A stretch of 64,000 nt of DNA from Metellina segmentata (taxonomy: Eukaryota; Arthropoda; Arachnida; Araneae; Tetragnathidae). The first letter of the stretch is position 1, and every line of letters starts with the position of its first letter. The stretch lies in the NCBI GenBank assembly GCA_947359465.1, contig OX375877.1:30608407-30672406 (forward strand), in the 5' to 3' direction. The translations under genes and the position numbers were made by a program. Below are positions 47,160 to 58,790 of this stretch, piece by piece. Below the pieces are notes generated by a model, which was not told where the DNA came from, did no database searches, and worked only from the letters and a program-made list of their open reading frames with translations.

Positions 47160-48705
47160 TAATTTAAATAATGATATGTAGTTTTAATCATTGAAATAAT
47201 CAAAATGGAGTTCTAATGATTATGTGTGTGATGCACGAATCAATTATTCTTTGTAATGATGACGCGTGGCAGTAGACAGTTTTTCCGCCATGAAAGTTTT
47301 TGCATTTTAAAAGTATTTTCTGTGAATAATTACGATTATAAAGAGCTTACAGTACTTTCGATTCTGATATTTAAATCAAATAATGTCCATGCTTAATATT
47401 TTCCCTCTTAAATATAATGTTATGCACGCTGAATACTTAATGCGTTTATTCAGTTTGTAAAGGAAAAGAGAATTAGAAACGTTGAACCTGGATTTCTTTT
47501 GAGATTTCGTAATTAATAATTCCTTTGAAAGATTTCCTGATGTTGAGGAGATTCAATATGAAGTGTGATAAAAATATCTTTTCGTCGAATAATTCGTCTG
47601 ATGACGAAACTAATCATTTCTAGTCCGATATGTTTGTTTTTATGGTTAATTTCATGGCATTTATTTGCTTTATTTCAAACTTAAATAACTATAGATTCGA
47701 GTAAAAAATGAAAACCTTTCCTAACAAAGTACTAACTAATCGAATTTCGCAACTATCTAATAAATAATTCGAAACTATTTCTGAGAATACTTTATCTCGT
47801 ATTTCTCATTAAAACTGATTTTGACAGATAGAAAAACAATGCTTAACTCATTCCACGACATGAATTATAACACGGGTGAATTCCTTTCTATAAATAGATA
47901 AAGGAGAATTAATTCGAAATGCTTTGTTGGTGATTTAGTTAGCATATCTAAATCTATGGTAATAAGTTCTTTACGCTTTGTCAAAGAAAGTTAATAATTT
48001 TTAAGTAGAATTATTGAAAATTTACTTGTAAACCTAGACGTTTTGAATGCGTACTCAAATATTTCATCATAGCTTTTATTAGCACTGCATAATATTTATC
48101 TGAAATTTTTTATAAAAATAAATTAAGTGGTTAGTTAACTAAATATTAATGTATAAATCATAAAAATAATTTTTCAATGATGAGCTGAAAAGTCCCACAC
48201 CATACCATTTGAAATTAATACTCTAGAAATATATATTTCAGCATACGTTTTACACACAGCAAAAATAAATGCTTTTTCATTGATGTGTCAGCAATTTTTG
48301 TCCAATTTTGATTCAATATACTTTAAAAATGCTATCAAAATCCTACTTTTACACAAGTATTTCTTCATTTTATAACATCATGTAGTACGCAGGGGTCTTG
48401 GGTATCCCTACAAAACCTTTAAGAGAATTAGGGCACATTATGTGTCCCTTATATGGGCGAAATTTTTTTTTTGCAGTTATCAAAACGCATACCCTCTAAT
48501 TTTTTTTAATATACTAAGCCTTACTTAAATATGAAAATGCAACTTCTACGTTAATGTTTTTTACTGTTTCTCAGTTCCATCGACATCTTCGAAATATAAA
48601 ACAATGCGCGTTAATTATCCAAGAAGCCTAGAGTAAAGCCCGGTTTTTCAAGTGTCAGGTAGAAGCGCTGAGATCAGCGAAGAGATTCAAGTCCAACGTC
48701 TCGAA
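47160..48705. other. AT-rich DNA, nothing recognised
   Basis: No gene or transposon end identified. Confidence 0.4.
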
Positions 48706-48709
48706 TTTC

Positions 48710-48935
48710 TCTACCCGTATAGCGGTTAAGGTGTTAGCCTCTAGATAGGAAGGTTCCTGGTTCGAATCCGGGTCCGGGCATGCATGTTTGTAAGCGTATG
48801 GTGTATAGGCGGCTGGAACACCTTCAATCCGTCGTGGCCGAAAGTCCTCACGTTGGGTTGGTGTGGAAGTTTGGAGAGTGGGGTGCCAGCTCAGCTGTTG
48901 CTACGTCATCTGACCGTGGTTCAAAATTACAAGGT
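48710..48935 (+). repeat. tRNA-derived SINE (type A), 3' truncated
   Basis: A box TAGCGGTTAAGG (48720-48731) and B box GGTTCGAATCC (48759-48769), then GGGCATGCATGTTTGTAAGC, GGAGAGTGGGGTGCCAGCTC and CTGACCGTGGTTCAAAATTA. Breaks off after AAGGTGTT. Confidence 0.85.
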
Positions 48936-49273
48936 GTTAACAGCAGCAAAATTACAGCAAGTGGGTAAACAGCATTTTATCCACCCTAAAATAAAAAGTT
49001 TGACAGTAGTTGCACAGTTTGTTTTTAAGTCAGTACTCAAAGTTAAGACAATCAACAACAATTAGCATCAAGACAGGGTTGGACATTTAAAACGACGAAC
49101 AGCGTTGTATAGGAACTACAAGGGATTCTAGTGGAAATAAGTTTATACGTGAATACGATATGAAATTTTGTGCTTCTATTTCCTCTGAAAGTTAATTCAG
49201 GACGCTTTGAAACACCCAGGATGAGAGGCTTTTTTTGTTGTTGTCAAACTTAGACGTAGGTAGCGGACGTAGG

Positions 49274-49572
49274 CTTCAGTCTACGTTGATAAAGGTGACA
49301 ACGGTCTTGGCGCTTTTTCTGGCCCATTTCTAAAGTCGCCAAGTAAATAATTATTTCAAATGAACCAATGAAATCAAACGACAGTTTAACGGATTTTGAT
49401 AGAATCTAGAATATTCAAAATGAAAATTTAAACTTTCCGCATGCCGAGGTTGCTATAAAAACCACAATAACCGTAATACAGATGGGGTGTCTTAATCTGT
49501 CATAACTCGCTACTAGAAGTGGGCCCCAAAAAGTGCCAAGGCCGTTACCACCGCTATTAACGTAGACTGAAG
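49274..49572. repeat. Long imperfect inverted repeat (foldback)
   Basis: Left arm from CTTCAGTCTACGTTGATAAA to about 49341; right arm about 49505-49572, inverted CTTCAGTCTACGTTAATAGC. Arms of about 67 bp match at roughly 75-80 percent by eye with a 163-bp spacer. No TSD seen. Confidence 0.65.
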
Positions 49573-49693
49573 TTGTACTCTTGTATGTATTCCGGACGTG
49601 ACGTCACTCGGCCAGTTTTTTAAATCGATTGGAGCAGACAAAAGAGAGTACCTGGTAGTTACAGATATATCATTTTGGTAATTTTTATTTAAC

Positions 49694-50006
49694 GTCGCAC
49701 TAGAGCAACACAACGGGCCATTGACGAAGGTCCGGGATCAATCCCCTAAGCGAAAGATCCGAGAACAACACCACGTAATTTTCAACCACGGTCAGATGAC
49801 GAGGCAACACCTGAGCTGGCACCCCACTCTCCAAACTTCCACACCAATCCAACGTGAGGACTTACGGCCACGACATATTTAAGGTGCACCAGCCGCCTCT
49901 ACACCATACGCTTGCAAACGTCCATGCACTAACCCGAATTCAAACCAGGAACCTTCCGATCTAGAGGCGAACACATTAACCACCAGACTGGTTGGTCGGT
50001 CAAACA
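49694..50006 (-). repeat. Near full-length tRNA-derived SINE (type A)
   Basis: Minus-strand head CCAGTCTGGTGGTTAATGTG, B box GGTTTGAATTC, body GGACGTTTGCAAGCGTATGG and the 3' end TTGTGTTGCTCTAGTGCGAC GTTAAA. Confidence 0.8.
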
Positions 50007-50087
50007 AGATGAAAAACGGAGACTTCATGACATCTAACTCGTTTTGACGACCAGTTTGACGTGGAGTGGAGGTAAGGTAAGATAATT

Positions 50088-50243
50088 TTAATTAGCGTCG
50101 TACTAGAGCAACATAACGAGCTATTGACGACGGTCAGGGATAAATCCCCTAAGGGAAAGAACCGAGGGCAACACCACGTAATTTTGAATAAAAGTCAGAT
50201 GACGAGACAACACCTGAGCTGGCACCCCCACTCTTCAAACTTC
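50088..50243 (-). repeat. 5'-truncated SINE
   Basis: Inverse of the 3' half (TTATGTTGCTCTAGTACGAC, CACCTGAGCTGGCACCC), cut off after the GGAAGTTTGAAGAGTG segment. Confidence 0.75.
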
Positions 50244-50566
50244 CAAACTAACCTTAACCAGTTACAGATCGAAGCTGCGTCGCGTACAAATCGCAGCGTC
50301 AAAACCAATGACCCACGGATATGCTTATGAGAATCACAATAAATTAAATCCCTGCCTTTAATTGTGTGGTGCAGCAGAACATGGTAAGTTAGTGCAGCTT
50401 CAAGTCATGGAGACACTTCAAGGAGCATTGCTGTTTATGAAAGGTATCTCGTGTCAAGCGGAATATAGGTGTTGATAGTGTTTCTCTGTTGATACGCATT
50501 TCCTATTTGTATTCTGAACGTGGCTAGTCGTCAGAACGAATTACAAAGAAGGAATTCTGAATTGAT

Positions 50567-51132
50567 ATATGAGGTTATCAGAGCAAAAGTGGCCTAACCC
50601 ACTAACAAACTCAATGTAGAATTTACGCGATTTTCGGGCACCCAATTTTTATATTTTTACATATCTACAATATGATTTGAAATTTTGAAAATTTCTTGAT
50701 CCGTGATGAATAATAAATTATTTTGTAATATTTTAGACTTAAACCTGCGCATTAAAAAAGGTCGTAATTAAAAGGTAATAATAAAAATTTCGGGATTTTA
50801 TGAGTGTGAAGTTCGGATTTTCCTTCCATTTTAATTGATGATCCGTTTGAGTAGGCGAAAGTGACTGGTGCCCATACTTCCGGTGTGAGAAAACACGAAA
50901 GACTGGGAGTCATCAACGTTTTTTATGTGGCAGTCCGATTTAAACTTGTATTCGAGCATGTAGTGTCGAGTGTTTTGCGTCTTATATGTGTTTTATTGTA
51001 TTTTTCGTGTGTGCCGTTATTGGGATGTTCAATAAATGTGCTGAGTCATGGAAATAGTCTTCCATTGTTTTTACGAACCAACAAGCCAATTTTACGGTGG
51101 GTTAGGCCACTCTTGCTCTGATAGCCTCATAT
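50567..51132. mobile_element. TIR element with 36-bp termini
   Basis: Left end ATATGAGGTTATCAGAGCAA then AAGTGGCCTAACCCAC; the right end inverted differs at two positions in 36. GAT flanks both sides (50564-50566, 51133-51135), possibly a 3-bp TSD. A frame at 50861-51121 resembles no known transposase. Superfamily open. Confidence 0.65.
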
Positions 51133-51429
51133 GATAACTGATACGTCAATGCCAATTGGATTGACCGCCAAATGTCACCAAAATGGCGATGAACCACATA
51201 TTAAAGGAACCCCGATATTTAACATGCGAAAATATTTGGTTAGAGGAAGTAAATTGCCCGTTTTACATCAGGTTACTTGGTAAACCCTGAAAATACCTAT
51301 TGTAGAGATTAACCCTATAAACGTCAGGTGTTTTATGTAGTATTGCTTTTCCCTCACATGACACATAAGTAAATCGCATGTATTGGTTGTAGGAAAATCC
51401 ATGATTTTCTTTTAACTTTTAGAAATATT

Positions 51430-51885
51430 CTATTGGTACTCTTACTTATAAAAGATTATAAAAGAATCATTTTGACTGATTCTATGTTTCTTCTTATGCG
51501 AAAAAATCCTTTGGCAAGAGATTCTATGGATCCTTCCTTTCCTTAGAATAGAATAATTTAGAATTTGAAAATATTCTATTTTTCTTCTCCTTAGAATAGA
51601 ATCCATTGGAAAAAGATTTTATTGTTTTTTCCTTAGAATAGATTCCTTTCGGGATAGACTATATTTGTCCTTTCCTTAGAATAGAATGCTAAAGTAATAT
51701 CTATTGCGGTGCTCTCATTAAAATGGAATCCTTCGGAAAAATTCTGTTATTTTTATTAGAATAGAATTCTTTGGAAATAAATATATTTAACTATTTAATT
51801 CTCTATTTGGTATAAAATCCTTTGGAAAATTTCCGATGGTTCTTTCCTTAGTATACAATCCTTGTGAAGGATTCTGTTGGTTCAG
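51430..51885. repeat. Decayed minisatellite, about 42-bp units
   Basis: About ten diverged copies of TTCTTTCCTTAGAATAGAAT then CCTTTGGAAAAAGATTCTAT. Confidence 0.8.
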
Positions 51886-51959
51886 AAGGCTATAACAGGT
51901 TAAGAGTTAAGTAGGAAAAATTACAGGGTGGAGTTATATGTGTGATTTCCCTCAGAGGA

Positions 51960-52280
51960 TTAAACGCATTTGCGTGGTCAAAAATGGCTGAAAGGGTCAC
52001 GCGGCGTTGGATCGTCATCTGGCTGCTGGCGGATGGAGAATGACTTTTACACAACAGAAGTGCAATTGATTTCCCCAATGGCTGCATTTGATATACAAAT
52101 ATGTACACACAATGGACGAGGTGACTGTGCGAGTCAACCGGAAATGCTCGGTGCCGAGTCCTGGGAGAATTTTAATTAGGCTCCGCCCTCACCCCTTTGT
52201 GCCCATTTGGGGAAGAAAAGGTCCTCAATTTACTTATTAGAGAATCGGCGTTCAGGAAATGTTAACGAAGTTGGGTTTGT
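51960..52280. promoter_or_regulatory. Candidate conserved/cis-regulatory block
   Basis: GC-richer and non-repetitive. Holds CGTCATCTGGCTGCTGGCGG, TTTTAATTAGGCTCCGCCCT (homeodomain and GC-box-like CCGCCC) and ACAACAGAAGTGC. No gene recognised. Confidence 0.2.
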
Positions 52281-53290
52281 TACCCTTTTTGTATGCAACC
52301 AATTAAGTAAAATGTTACTTATCGGTGCACAATTCCGATGAATAATGCCATTCGATTGTCGTGTAGAAATGATTTAAAATTCGGAGGAAGGAAATTTAAA
52401 AGTTTATTTGAAAGTTGAGCAACACAATAAAGCATAACAGAAAAGTGGAATGATAAATATCTAACCACCTTATATAAAATAGAAATACTCCTTCTCACAC
52501 ACTAAATCACTTAAATAAACCTGGCTTTTAAGGAAACATTATTCCATTCACTAGAGAAACATTTCAATATTGTCTAAATATGATGCAAAATAATCAAGAT
52601 TCTATTAATAGTGTCGCGTGTCGAAATCTACCAAAGAAACAACAACGGAAAGTTCAGATACAAAATGATCATTTTGCAGACAATATTTCCCGTAACTATT
52701 TTTAATTGAAATTTATACATTTTATTTTGTATTTCTATAATTGCATCGGTACAATTTTACAAAAGTCATCTTGTAATTAATCATAAAACCTCCTATCTAC
52801 TACTTTATATAAAATATAAATGTTGTTTATTGTTTTATCATTAGTTACTAAATGCTTTTTTAAAGTATTACGATGCCTTTACTAAAATACAAAATGAAAT
52901 ATATAAATTTGAATAAAAAAATAGTTACGGAAAAATATCGCATGTCATCGAATTTAAATGTCGTTTTTGAACCTAGAACTCCTTTCTTTTGTTAACTGTT
53001 AAACGCTTGCTCACTTCCACAAGTGACACTATTATTAGAACTTCGAACATTAGGTTTTTGATATCACTTCTAGGATCACTGTTCAAGTGAGACTGTATTG
53101 ATTTAGGAGTGAATAGAAATGTATTTCATAAAAAGCTATTTAAGTAGTTTTGTAAGTTTTTTTTTGTTTTTTCGAACTTTTTTGTTAATTTGCATTTTAG
53201 TTTCAAGTTAATTTGTGTGCTTTCCAAGAAAATTTATTTTAGGATGAATATCTCTAAAACCAAATTTTTTACTGGTCAGTGGGAAATTGT
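52281..53290. other. AT-rich DNA, nothing recognised
   Basis: No gene or transposon end identified. Confidence 0.4.
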
Positions 53291-53299
53291 TCCCTAAGT

Positions 53300-53390
53300 C
53301 AGTGATTCTCAACCTGTGGGGTGCGCCCCCTTAGGGGGGCGCTAGTACACTAGAGGGTGGGCGCGAGAATATCCAAGAGAAAATATTATT
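53300..53390 (+). mobile_element. Orphan hAT-type left end
   Basis: CAGTGATTCTCAACCTGTGG followed by the hairpin GCGCCCCC-TTA-GGGGGGCGC resembles hAT (Charlie-like) termini. No matching right end was found. Confidence 0.5.
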
Positions 53391-53474
53391 TAAAAAAATT
53401 GATTAACGGACTTAAAGAAAAGCACACATACACATAGAAAACAAAATACATTTCGACATATTTAATATTAGCAG

Positions 53475-53605
53475 CTCTTGATGGACGAGTTACCATGTCA
53501 CTAAAAAAATCTTACCAGATCTCTATCTTGTCATCATCAAGAAAATCGGCAATATCTTGGCGACAAGATATCTCGCCATTTGCAAATTTGGCCAGATCTT
53601 GATGG
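53475..53605. repeat. GAGATATCTYGTCC-type minisatellite, locus 5
   Basis: CTTGATGGACGAGTTACCAT, GGCGACAAGATATCTCGCCA and CTTGATGGACGAGATATCTT, then AATGAAACCACTTGGGAG. Confidence 0.55.
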
Positions 53606-53851
53606 ACGAGATATCTTAATGAAACCACTTGGGAGCTTACAGGGACAGTAGAGTTACAAACTTTTTTTTTTCAATTTTCCTGAGATTCTTTCGTAATTTG
53701 GATATGCTACTAGTAATAAGCTCAAATAATTATAATAAAAATTTCGTGTCAAAATAATAGAAACATTTTAAGTTATTAAAAGTTTAGTTTTCAAATATTG
53801 CGCAAAATATTGCATCGTTTAAAATGTTCCAGGCGTATTTCTATGGCTCAT

Positions 53852-53998
53852 AATTTACAATATACGTTATTTACAATATACGTTATTTACAATATACGTT
53901 ATTTACAATATACGTTATTTACAATATACGTTATTTACAATATACGTTATTTACAATATACGTTATTTACAATATACGTTTTTTTACAATATACGCGT
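53852..53998. repeat. 16-bp tandem repeat
   Basis: Nine copies of TTTACAATATACGTTA, almost identical until a T-insertion in the last. Confidence 0.97.
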
Positions 53999-54535
53999 TA
54001 CATACTCTAGAATAAAAAATACCTGGTATCATTAACATGGCATTCTTTTTTTTTAATAAATTATTTTCATAGCAAGACATAATTTTTCAATCCAATATTC
54101 AAATATTTATTAAATTTCCAATCGAAATTCATATAAATAGTATAGATATAATATTCCTTTTGGGTGATTTTTTTTTTAATTTTACAAAAATGAACATGCA
54201 GATTTTGAGTTAAATACGATGATTAGAATTGCGCGTAAAGCATTTCGAATACCTAAAATGCATAAAAATTTCAAATGTGAGAAAACGCAATTTTTAGCAA
54301 ACAAATCTTTAAAAAAACCCAATATAATATACCATAACTCAGTTGAAAAGTGTCAAAAGGGAAAAATTCTTTTTCACAGTTGTAGCTACTAGTGTCTCGT
54401 TAAATAATATAGAAAATTCAAAAATTCGATATTTTTGTCGAATTTGAGTGTTTTGAAGTCTATTGTCTTCTTAAATTGCTTACGATAGACCATAGTAAAT
54501 CATTCCTACCAATGTTTTCACATCAATAGAATCCG
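53999..54535. other. AT-rich DNA, nothing recognised
   Basis: No gene or transposon end identified. Confidence 0.4.
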
Positions 54536-54544
54536 AGTCAATCC

Positions 54545-54670
54545 GAATCAACCTCCCGTTATATGATCATGGTTCAAAATTATGAGGCGTTATCCTAAAT
54601 TTTTTTTCCTTCGTGACTTATCAAGGACAGTCGCCACTAGCCCATTTTGTTGCTCCTGCACGACGTTAAT
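54545..54670 (+). repeat. 5'-truncated SINE
   Basis: ATGATCATGGTTCAAAATTA, GAGGCGTTATCC and TTGTTGCTCCTGCACGACGT match the SINE 3' third. Confidence 0.65.
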
Positions 54671-55600
54671 TAACTAACTTCTTACGTTCAGAATCAGTCA
54701 GAATCCAGTAGAAACTGAGTAACAAAAATCCATGAAAGTCGTTTCCATACGAAATAACTTGTTAGTGTTAAAATCTTTGACACTGTATGAATAATGAGCG
54801 TTCCGTTCCAATTCACTAGAATCCACGTTTGTAAGCGTCTATAGCATTCAAATTGACTCAATTTCTGGTGATTTGAAGAAGCTCTTAGAAATTCTGGATT
54901 GTGGAAATACAAAGTGCGGCATTCTTTAAATATTCAGTCAAATATCTTTTAGTAATGAACTAAGTGTATAATTCTTTCATTATTAATAATTCTTCTAATG
55001 TAAGTTTGTAAATGCATTTTTCTTGTTTTCTTTTACGGGATAAATTTCATTAAAAAAGAGAACCTTTCTGTCTGTCTGTTAGGCAGATAAACTGTAACAA
55101 GGCAAATTGTATATTAAAAGCATTTTTTGTCGTATAAGGACGATTAGACTAAATTCTGCTTTTCTTCGTTGTCGTTATTTCATGAACTCCATTTTACAAA
55201 AAGTTTCGCGAAAATGTAATTCTTAGGGCCTAGCAGCGTCTCCGCATGAGCAAGGTGGTGATTTTAGACATACATTTCGTGTGAATACTGTTTAATTTTA
55301 TGTTCCGTACCTTCCCCTTAAAGTTTTGGAATATCCTACAAAAAAGGATGGAAAAAAAAAAACACTTTCGAAACTTACTCTGTAAAACAGTTTACTTTGC
55401 TGGGATCATCTTAACGTAGCGAAGCTACATTCACACTGAATGGGCTTTTTTTAAAAACACTATGTCAAATTACAAAAACAAGTTGCCAAATAGTAAAACG
55501 AACGGAACCTGAAAGAAATAAGAGCAAAAATAATTAAACAAGGCCATAGAAGGTGGGGGGAAAATCTATTAATCCACCTAGTGAGTACCTCGACGAGGTA
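54671..55600. other. Non-coding DNA, nothing recognised
   Basis: No gene or transposon end identified. Confidence 0.35.
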
Positions 55601-55604
55601 CTGC

Positions 55605-55800
55605 TTCAATGGTTAAACTGAGAACTTGATGGATGAAAATCTCGGCATTGAAAGAAAACTGACCCTTGGCCCAAATCATCATCAAAAACTTATATGATCT
55701 CGTCACCTTCGAGAAAAGGAAATATCTTTATGGTCAAATTTCTCGTCATTAACAAAATTGGTCAGATATTGATGGACCACATTTCTCGTCGAAACCACTT
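55605..55800. repeat. GAGATATCTYGTCC-type minisatellite, locus 6
   Basis: Degenerate copies ending ATTGATGGACCACATTTCTC then GTCGAAACCACTTG, an end shared with locus 5 (AATGAAACCACTTGGG). Confidence 0.45.
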
Positions 55801-56512
55801 GTACGGCTAACCCATTCGTCCTCTTGCTTACCAGCAGCAATCATAATCAGCAGATGCAAGAATATTTGGGGATGGAGAAGGTGAGCTTAATCCATTTAAT
55901 CCTCGAGACCACATAGCTTGGACTGGACGCCGTAAGCGGACACTGTTTCCCCTGTGCGGCTTTCAGGTGTATAGTGCACCTTACGGATGAGATTTGAGTA
56001 TAAGGCAGAACCGATTAATCCAAAATACATATAACAAATTTAAGGACACAGAAAGAGGAAGGGCAAGTGAAGGACAAAAGATGCAAGCACAAAAATACAT
56101 AATGACAAAAGAAAAGAATTACATAATTTGAAAATTGACAAAAGAAAAGAATCACATAATTTGAAAAAATTGACAAAGAACAAAATGAAAAAAAAAAAAA
56201 AATAAAAAAAAAAAAAAACATATACAGTAAACAAAACAAAAAATAATTATAGGAAATCGTATTCAGAAAAAAATAAAGAAGAAAATTCTTATAAAGATTC
56301 TTCCAAAATCTAAACGTTGACCTCATAGCTTACAGACATGGTCAGGGAGCTCAAAAAGTGCAAGTACTATGCAAGACAATTATATCTATTTAGTAGTCTG
56401 AAACGTGTGTATTCAGCCACCGTCCTCTGTAAATTCAAAACTTCATGTAAGCCAAGGAAGTTTGAGAAGCATTACGTGCCGTAGATAACTTCGCCTGTAT
56501 GCCAATGTAGCC
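55801..56512. other. Non-coding DNA with A-rich tracts
   Basis: A-rich low complexity at about 56040-56240; the phenylalanine-rich minus frames there are artefacts. Confidence 0.5.
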
Positions 56513-56513
56513 T

Positions 56514-56640
56514 GGTTGGAAGAGTAAATGATTAACAACAGGAGGTTGCGTGTTACAATCAAACCAAAGACTGTCGTGTACAAAGGGTGCACGTTGAATC
56601 GGTCGTGGCCTCAAATATCCTCACGTTGACCATAACCTAC
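56514..56640 (+). repeat. SINE (type B) fragment
   Basis: GTAGCCTGGTTGGAAGAGTA, GGAGGTTGCGTGTTACAAT and CAAAGACTGTCGTGTACAAA. Confidence 0.65.
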
Positions 56641-56689
56641 TTTTGTGTTTTTATTTAAACTCCCTTTTCTGATGTTTTCCGCCGTTTTC

Positions 56690-56765
56690 AATATTATTTT
56701 CGCGTACTCCTAACCGGTACACCAAGTACCCCCAGGGTACGCGTACCGCAAGTAGTGAACCGCTG
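56690..56765. mobile_element. Orphan hAT-type right end
   Basis: Inverted it reads CAGCGGTTCACTACTTGCGG then TACGCGTACCC. Resembles hAT termini; no partner found. It does not pair with the end at 53300, since the flanking 8-mers differ. Confidence 0.45.
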
Positions 56766-57203
56766 TTCTAGACTATTGTTACAAAGTTACATTTCTTGAC
56801 TATTATTCTAAACTTGTTTTTCTGGACTATTAGTCCCCCAACAAAAACCAACACCACTTGTCAAATTCGTAACCGTTACATACAAAATTATTAACTTAAC
56901 ACCTCAACATTCTTTTATCTATTACGTCGTATTCGTAAAGGCTTTCTCGAAACAACGATTTTGCAGGCTTGTGCGCTTGACGTAGAACCGATGCATCACG
57001 GTAACAAGATACGCTACTTCAGTTTTGTTAAACATCATGTGTCGTAATAAGAGATTGAACGTCAAACACGATTTGGAGACTAACTTGTTTTACATTGGAT
57101 ATATATTTAAGTAATGCTAAATAACGTCAGACTTGACATAAACATGAAATAAATATTTTATATTTTTGCATATTGTTTAATCGTTGTCTTTTCTAAGTAA
57201 ATA

Positions 57204-57819
57204 CATTAGAGTCCCTATTATCCAAGTTTATGTGAACCAAGACTAACTCGGATAACCGAAAAACTCGGTTACAGCGAAAATTGCAAATAAAATAAATAGT
57301 GTAGGGTTTAAATGTATATTTTAACAAATACAAAAGTTATACAGATACACCACATGCAAATCATTGATACGATAATTAAAGAGTTCTTACTTAAAAAAAA
57401 GTATTTGTTTTTTGTTTTACGTTACTTTGGAGTTTTTCTACAGCAATTTTTCGCCATTTTTTTAAGGATAACAGGATTGCTGGTGTCGCTTCTTCTTGTT
57501 GTTCGATATATTCGATAGCACTTTCGATAGATTTTAGTCCATCTGTATGGAAGATTCTCATATGTCGATTTTCATCGACACTGTCTTCATCATCATCGCT
57601 AGATTCATTTTCCTTACTGACAATCATTTTATCTGTAATATCTTGTTGTTCGTCAGGGTTTATCCAGTCACGGATTTAGTTTTCCTGAGTGTTTGAGAGA
57701 TCAAGTTCAGAATTTTTTTCGGTAGTTTTAAAAATAGAAGAAGTAGAACCAAAAAAAAAATCCTAGAAATATTTTATAGCTTAATTAAAGCGGAAACTAG
57801 AATAATCGTGACTTTACTG
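57204..57819 (-). mobile_element. Deleted Tigger/pogo-like element
   Basis: Left terminus CATTAGAGTCCCTATTATCC and right terminus, inverted, CAGTAAAGTCACGATTATTC, both flanked by TA (57202-57203, 57820-57821). Pogo/Tigger TIRs have the form CAGTNNAGTCTCGATTATCC. The 616-bp length means most of the transposase gene is gone. Confidence 0.78.
57391..57715 (-). pseudogene. Tigger/jerky-type transposase C-terminus
   Basis: Minus-strand reading includes IRDWINPDEQQDITDKMIVS, an acidic ESSDDDEDSVDEN stretch, then HTDGLKSIESAIEYIEQQEE and ATPAILLSLKKWRKIAVEKL. The last two match the conserved tail of Tigger/jerky transposases (pattern A..WLEQQPEAT...LLKKWRDLAAKKR). A TAA interrupts just upstream of IRDW. 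The helix-turn-helix and DDE core are absent. Confidence 0.82.
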
Positions 57820-57821
57820 TA

Positions 57822-58429
57822 CGTGCTTCGTTCTTATTGCAGTTTATACCTTTCTATAGTTCAATACACGTAATTACGTTACATTTAATCATAATGCACA
57901 CTCATAAAAACTTCTGTAAATTAAGAAATAAAGTTATTTTGTAAGAAAAATGACGAGTATTTTTGACAGAATGAATGGCGAAAAAAATCATGATGAAGTA
58001 TCGGCTCTAAATGTAAAAAATCTGTGAAACATTGAACTAAACAAGACTTTGCACGTTAGTTCATGCTCCAAATAAGAATCTGTAAAACAAAAGCTGTACA
58101 GAATAATGACTAAAAATGAATTTTATGAGTCTAATTCATTGAAATGAAATCCCTACGTGTTGAAATAACGACTGAGACTTTGCATATTGACAACCGAAAT
58201 GATATTTTTCTCCACATTATTATCAATCTTTTTTTATTCCGTCTAAACCAGTAGTTTCCACATATTCGTTCTGTCTAAGTCATTTCTTCGAAAAATATGT
58301 GAATTCCAGTCGAGTGTAAATTCAAATTTATTTCTTCTACCGGCTTCCTAGAAGGCATTTAATAATTTATCCTGCGCATACAAAACCCATTGAAAAAGCA
58401 TACCTTCTGATGATCTATACTAGAGATCA
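57822..58429. other. AT-rich DNA, nothing recognised
   Basis: No gene or transposon end identified. Confidence 0.4.
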
Positions 58430-58790
58430 GTTTCCCCAAAGAACGACGCAAGAAAAAAATGGCGCACCATAAATTCCATCCTAATCGCGTAGCAAGAATA
58501 ACCGATCGGACATTTTTATACGACCCACGTCCATAAAATATTGACTTCTACATCCTCGTTATAGTTTGAATTTAGGGCTAAATCTTATGCCCGGAGTTAT
58601 GAGCTATATACTGTTTCACGTTTCTCTTTTTAGCTAACCATCCCACAGGGAAGCGTACGTTACGATCAAACAAGAGAAATTGTTAGCGTATTTCTTCTTC
58701 GTACACTTGTTTATTTCTTACCCTAAAGGCTGAAAGGACGGCGTACATTTATTGCCGACTCAACAAAGCGGAGGATATCGATATTTTTGT
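58430..58790. promoter_or_regulatory. Candidate conserved/cis-regulatory block
   Basis: Non-repetitive, more balanced composition; contains ATCCTAATCGCGTAGCAAGA, TTTTTATACGACCCACGTCC and CATAAAATATTG (Hox-type TTTAT words). Inference only. Confidence 0.2.

Noticed and set aside
48780..49065. Frames reading KFGEWGASS and LESGVPAQ
   Set aside because: They are translations of the SINE body and recur wherever it does, including 40.65 kb.
56015..56326. Phe-rich membrane protein on the minus strand
   Set aside because: Comes from an A-rich low-complexity tract on the plus strand.
53300..56765. A single 3.5-kb hAT element joining the two orphan ends
   Set aside because: The flanking 8-mers (CCCTAAGT and TTCTAGAC) do not match and the termini differ too much.
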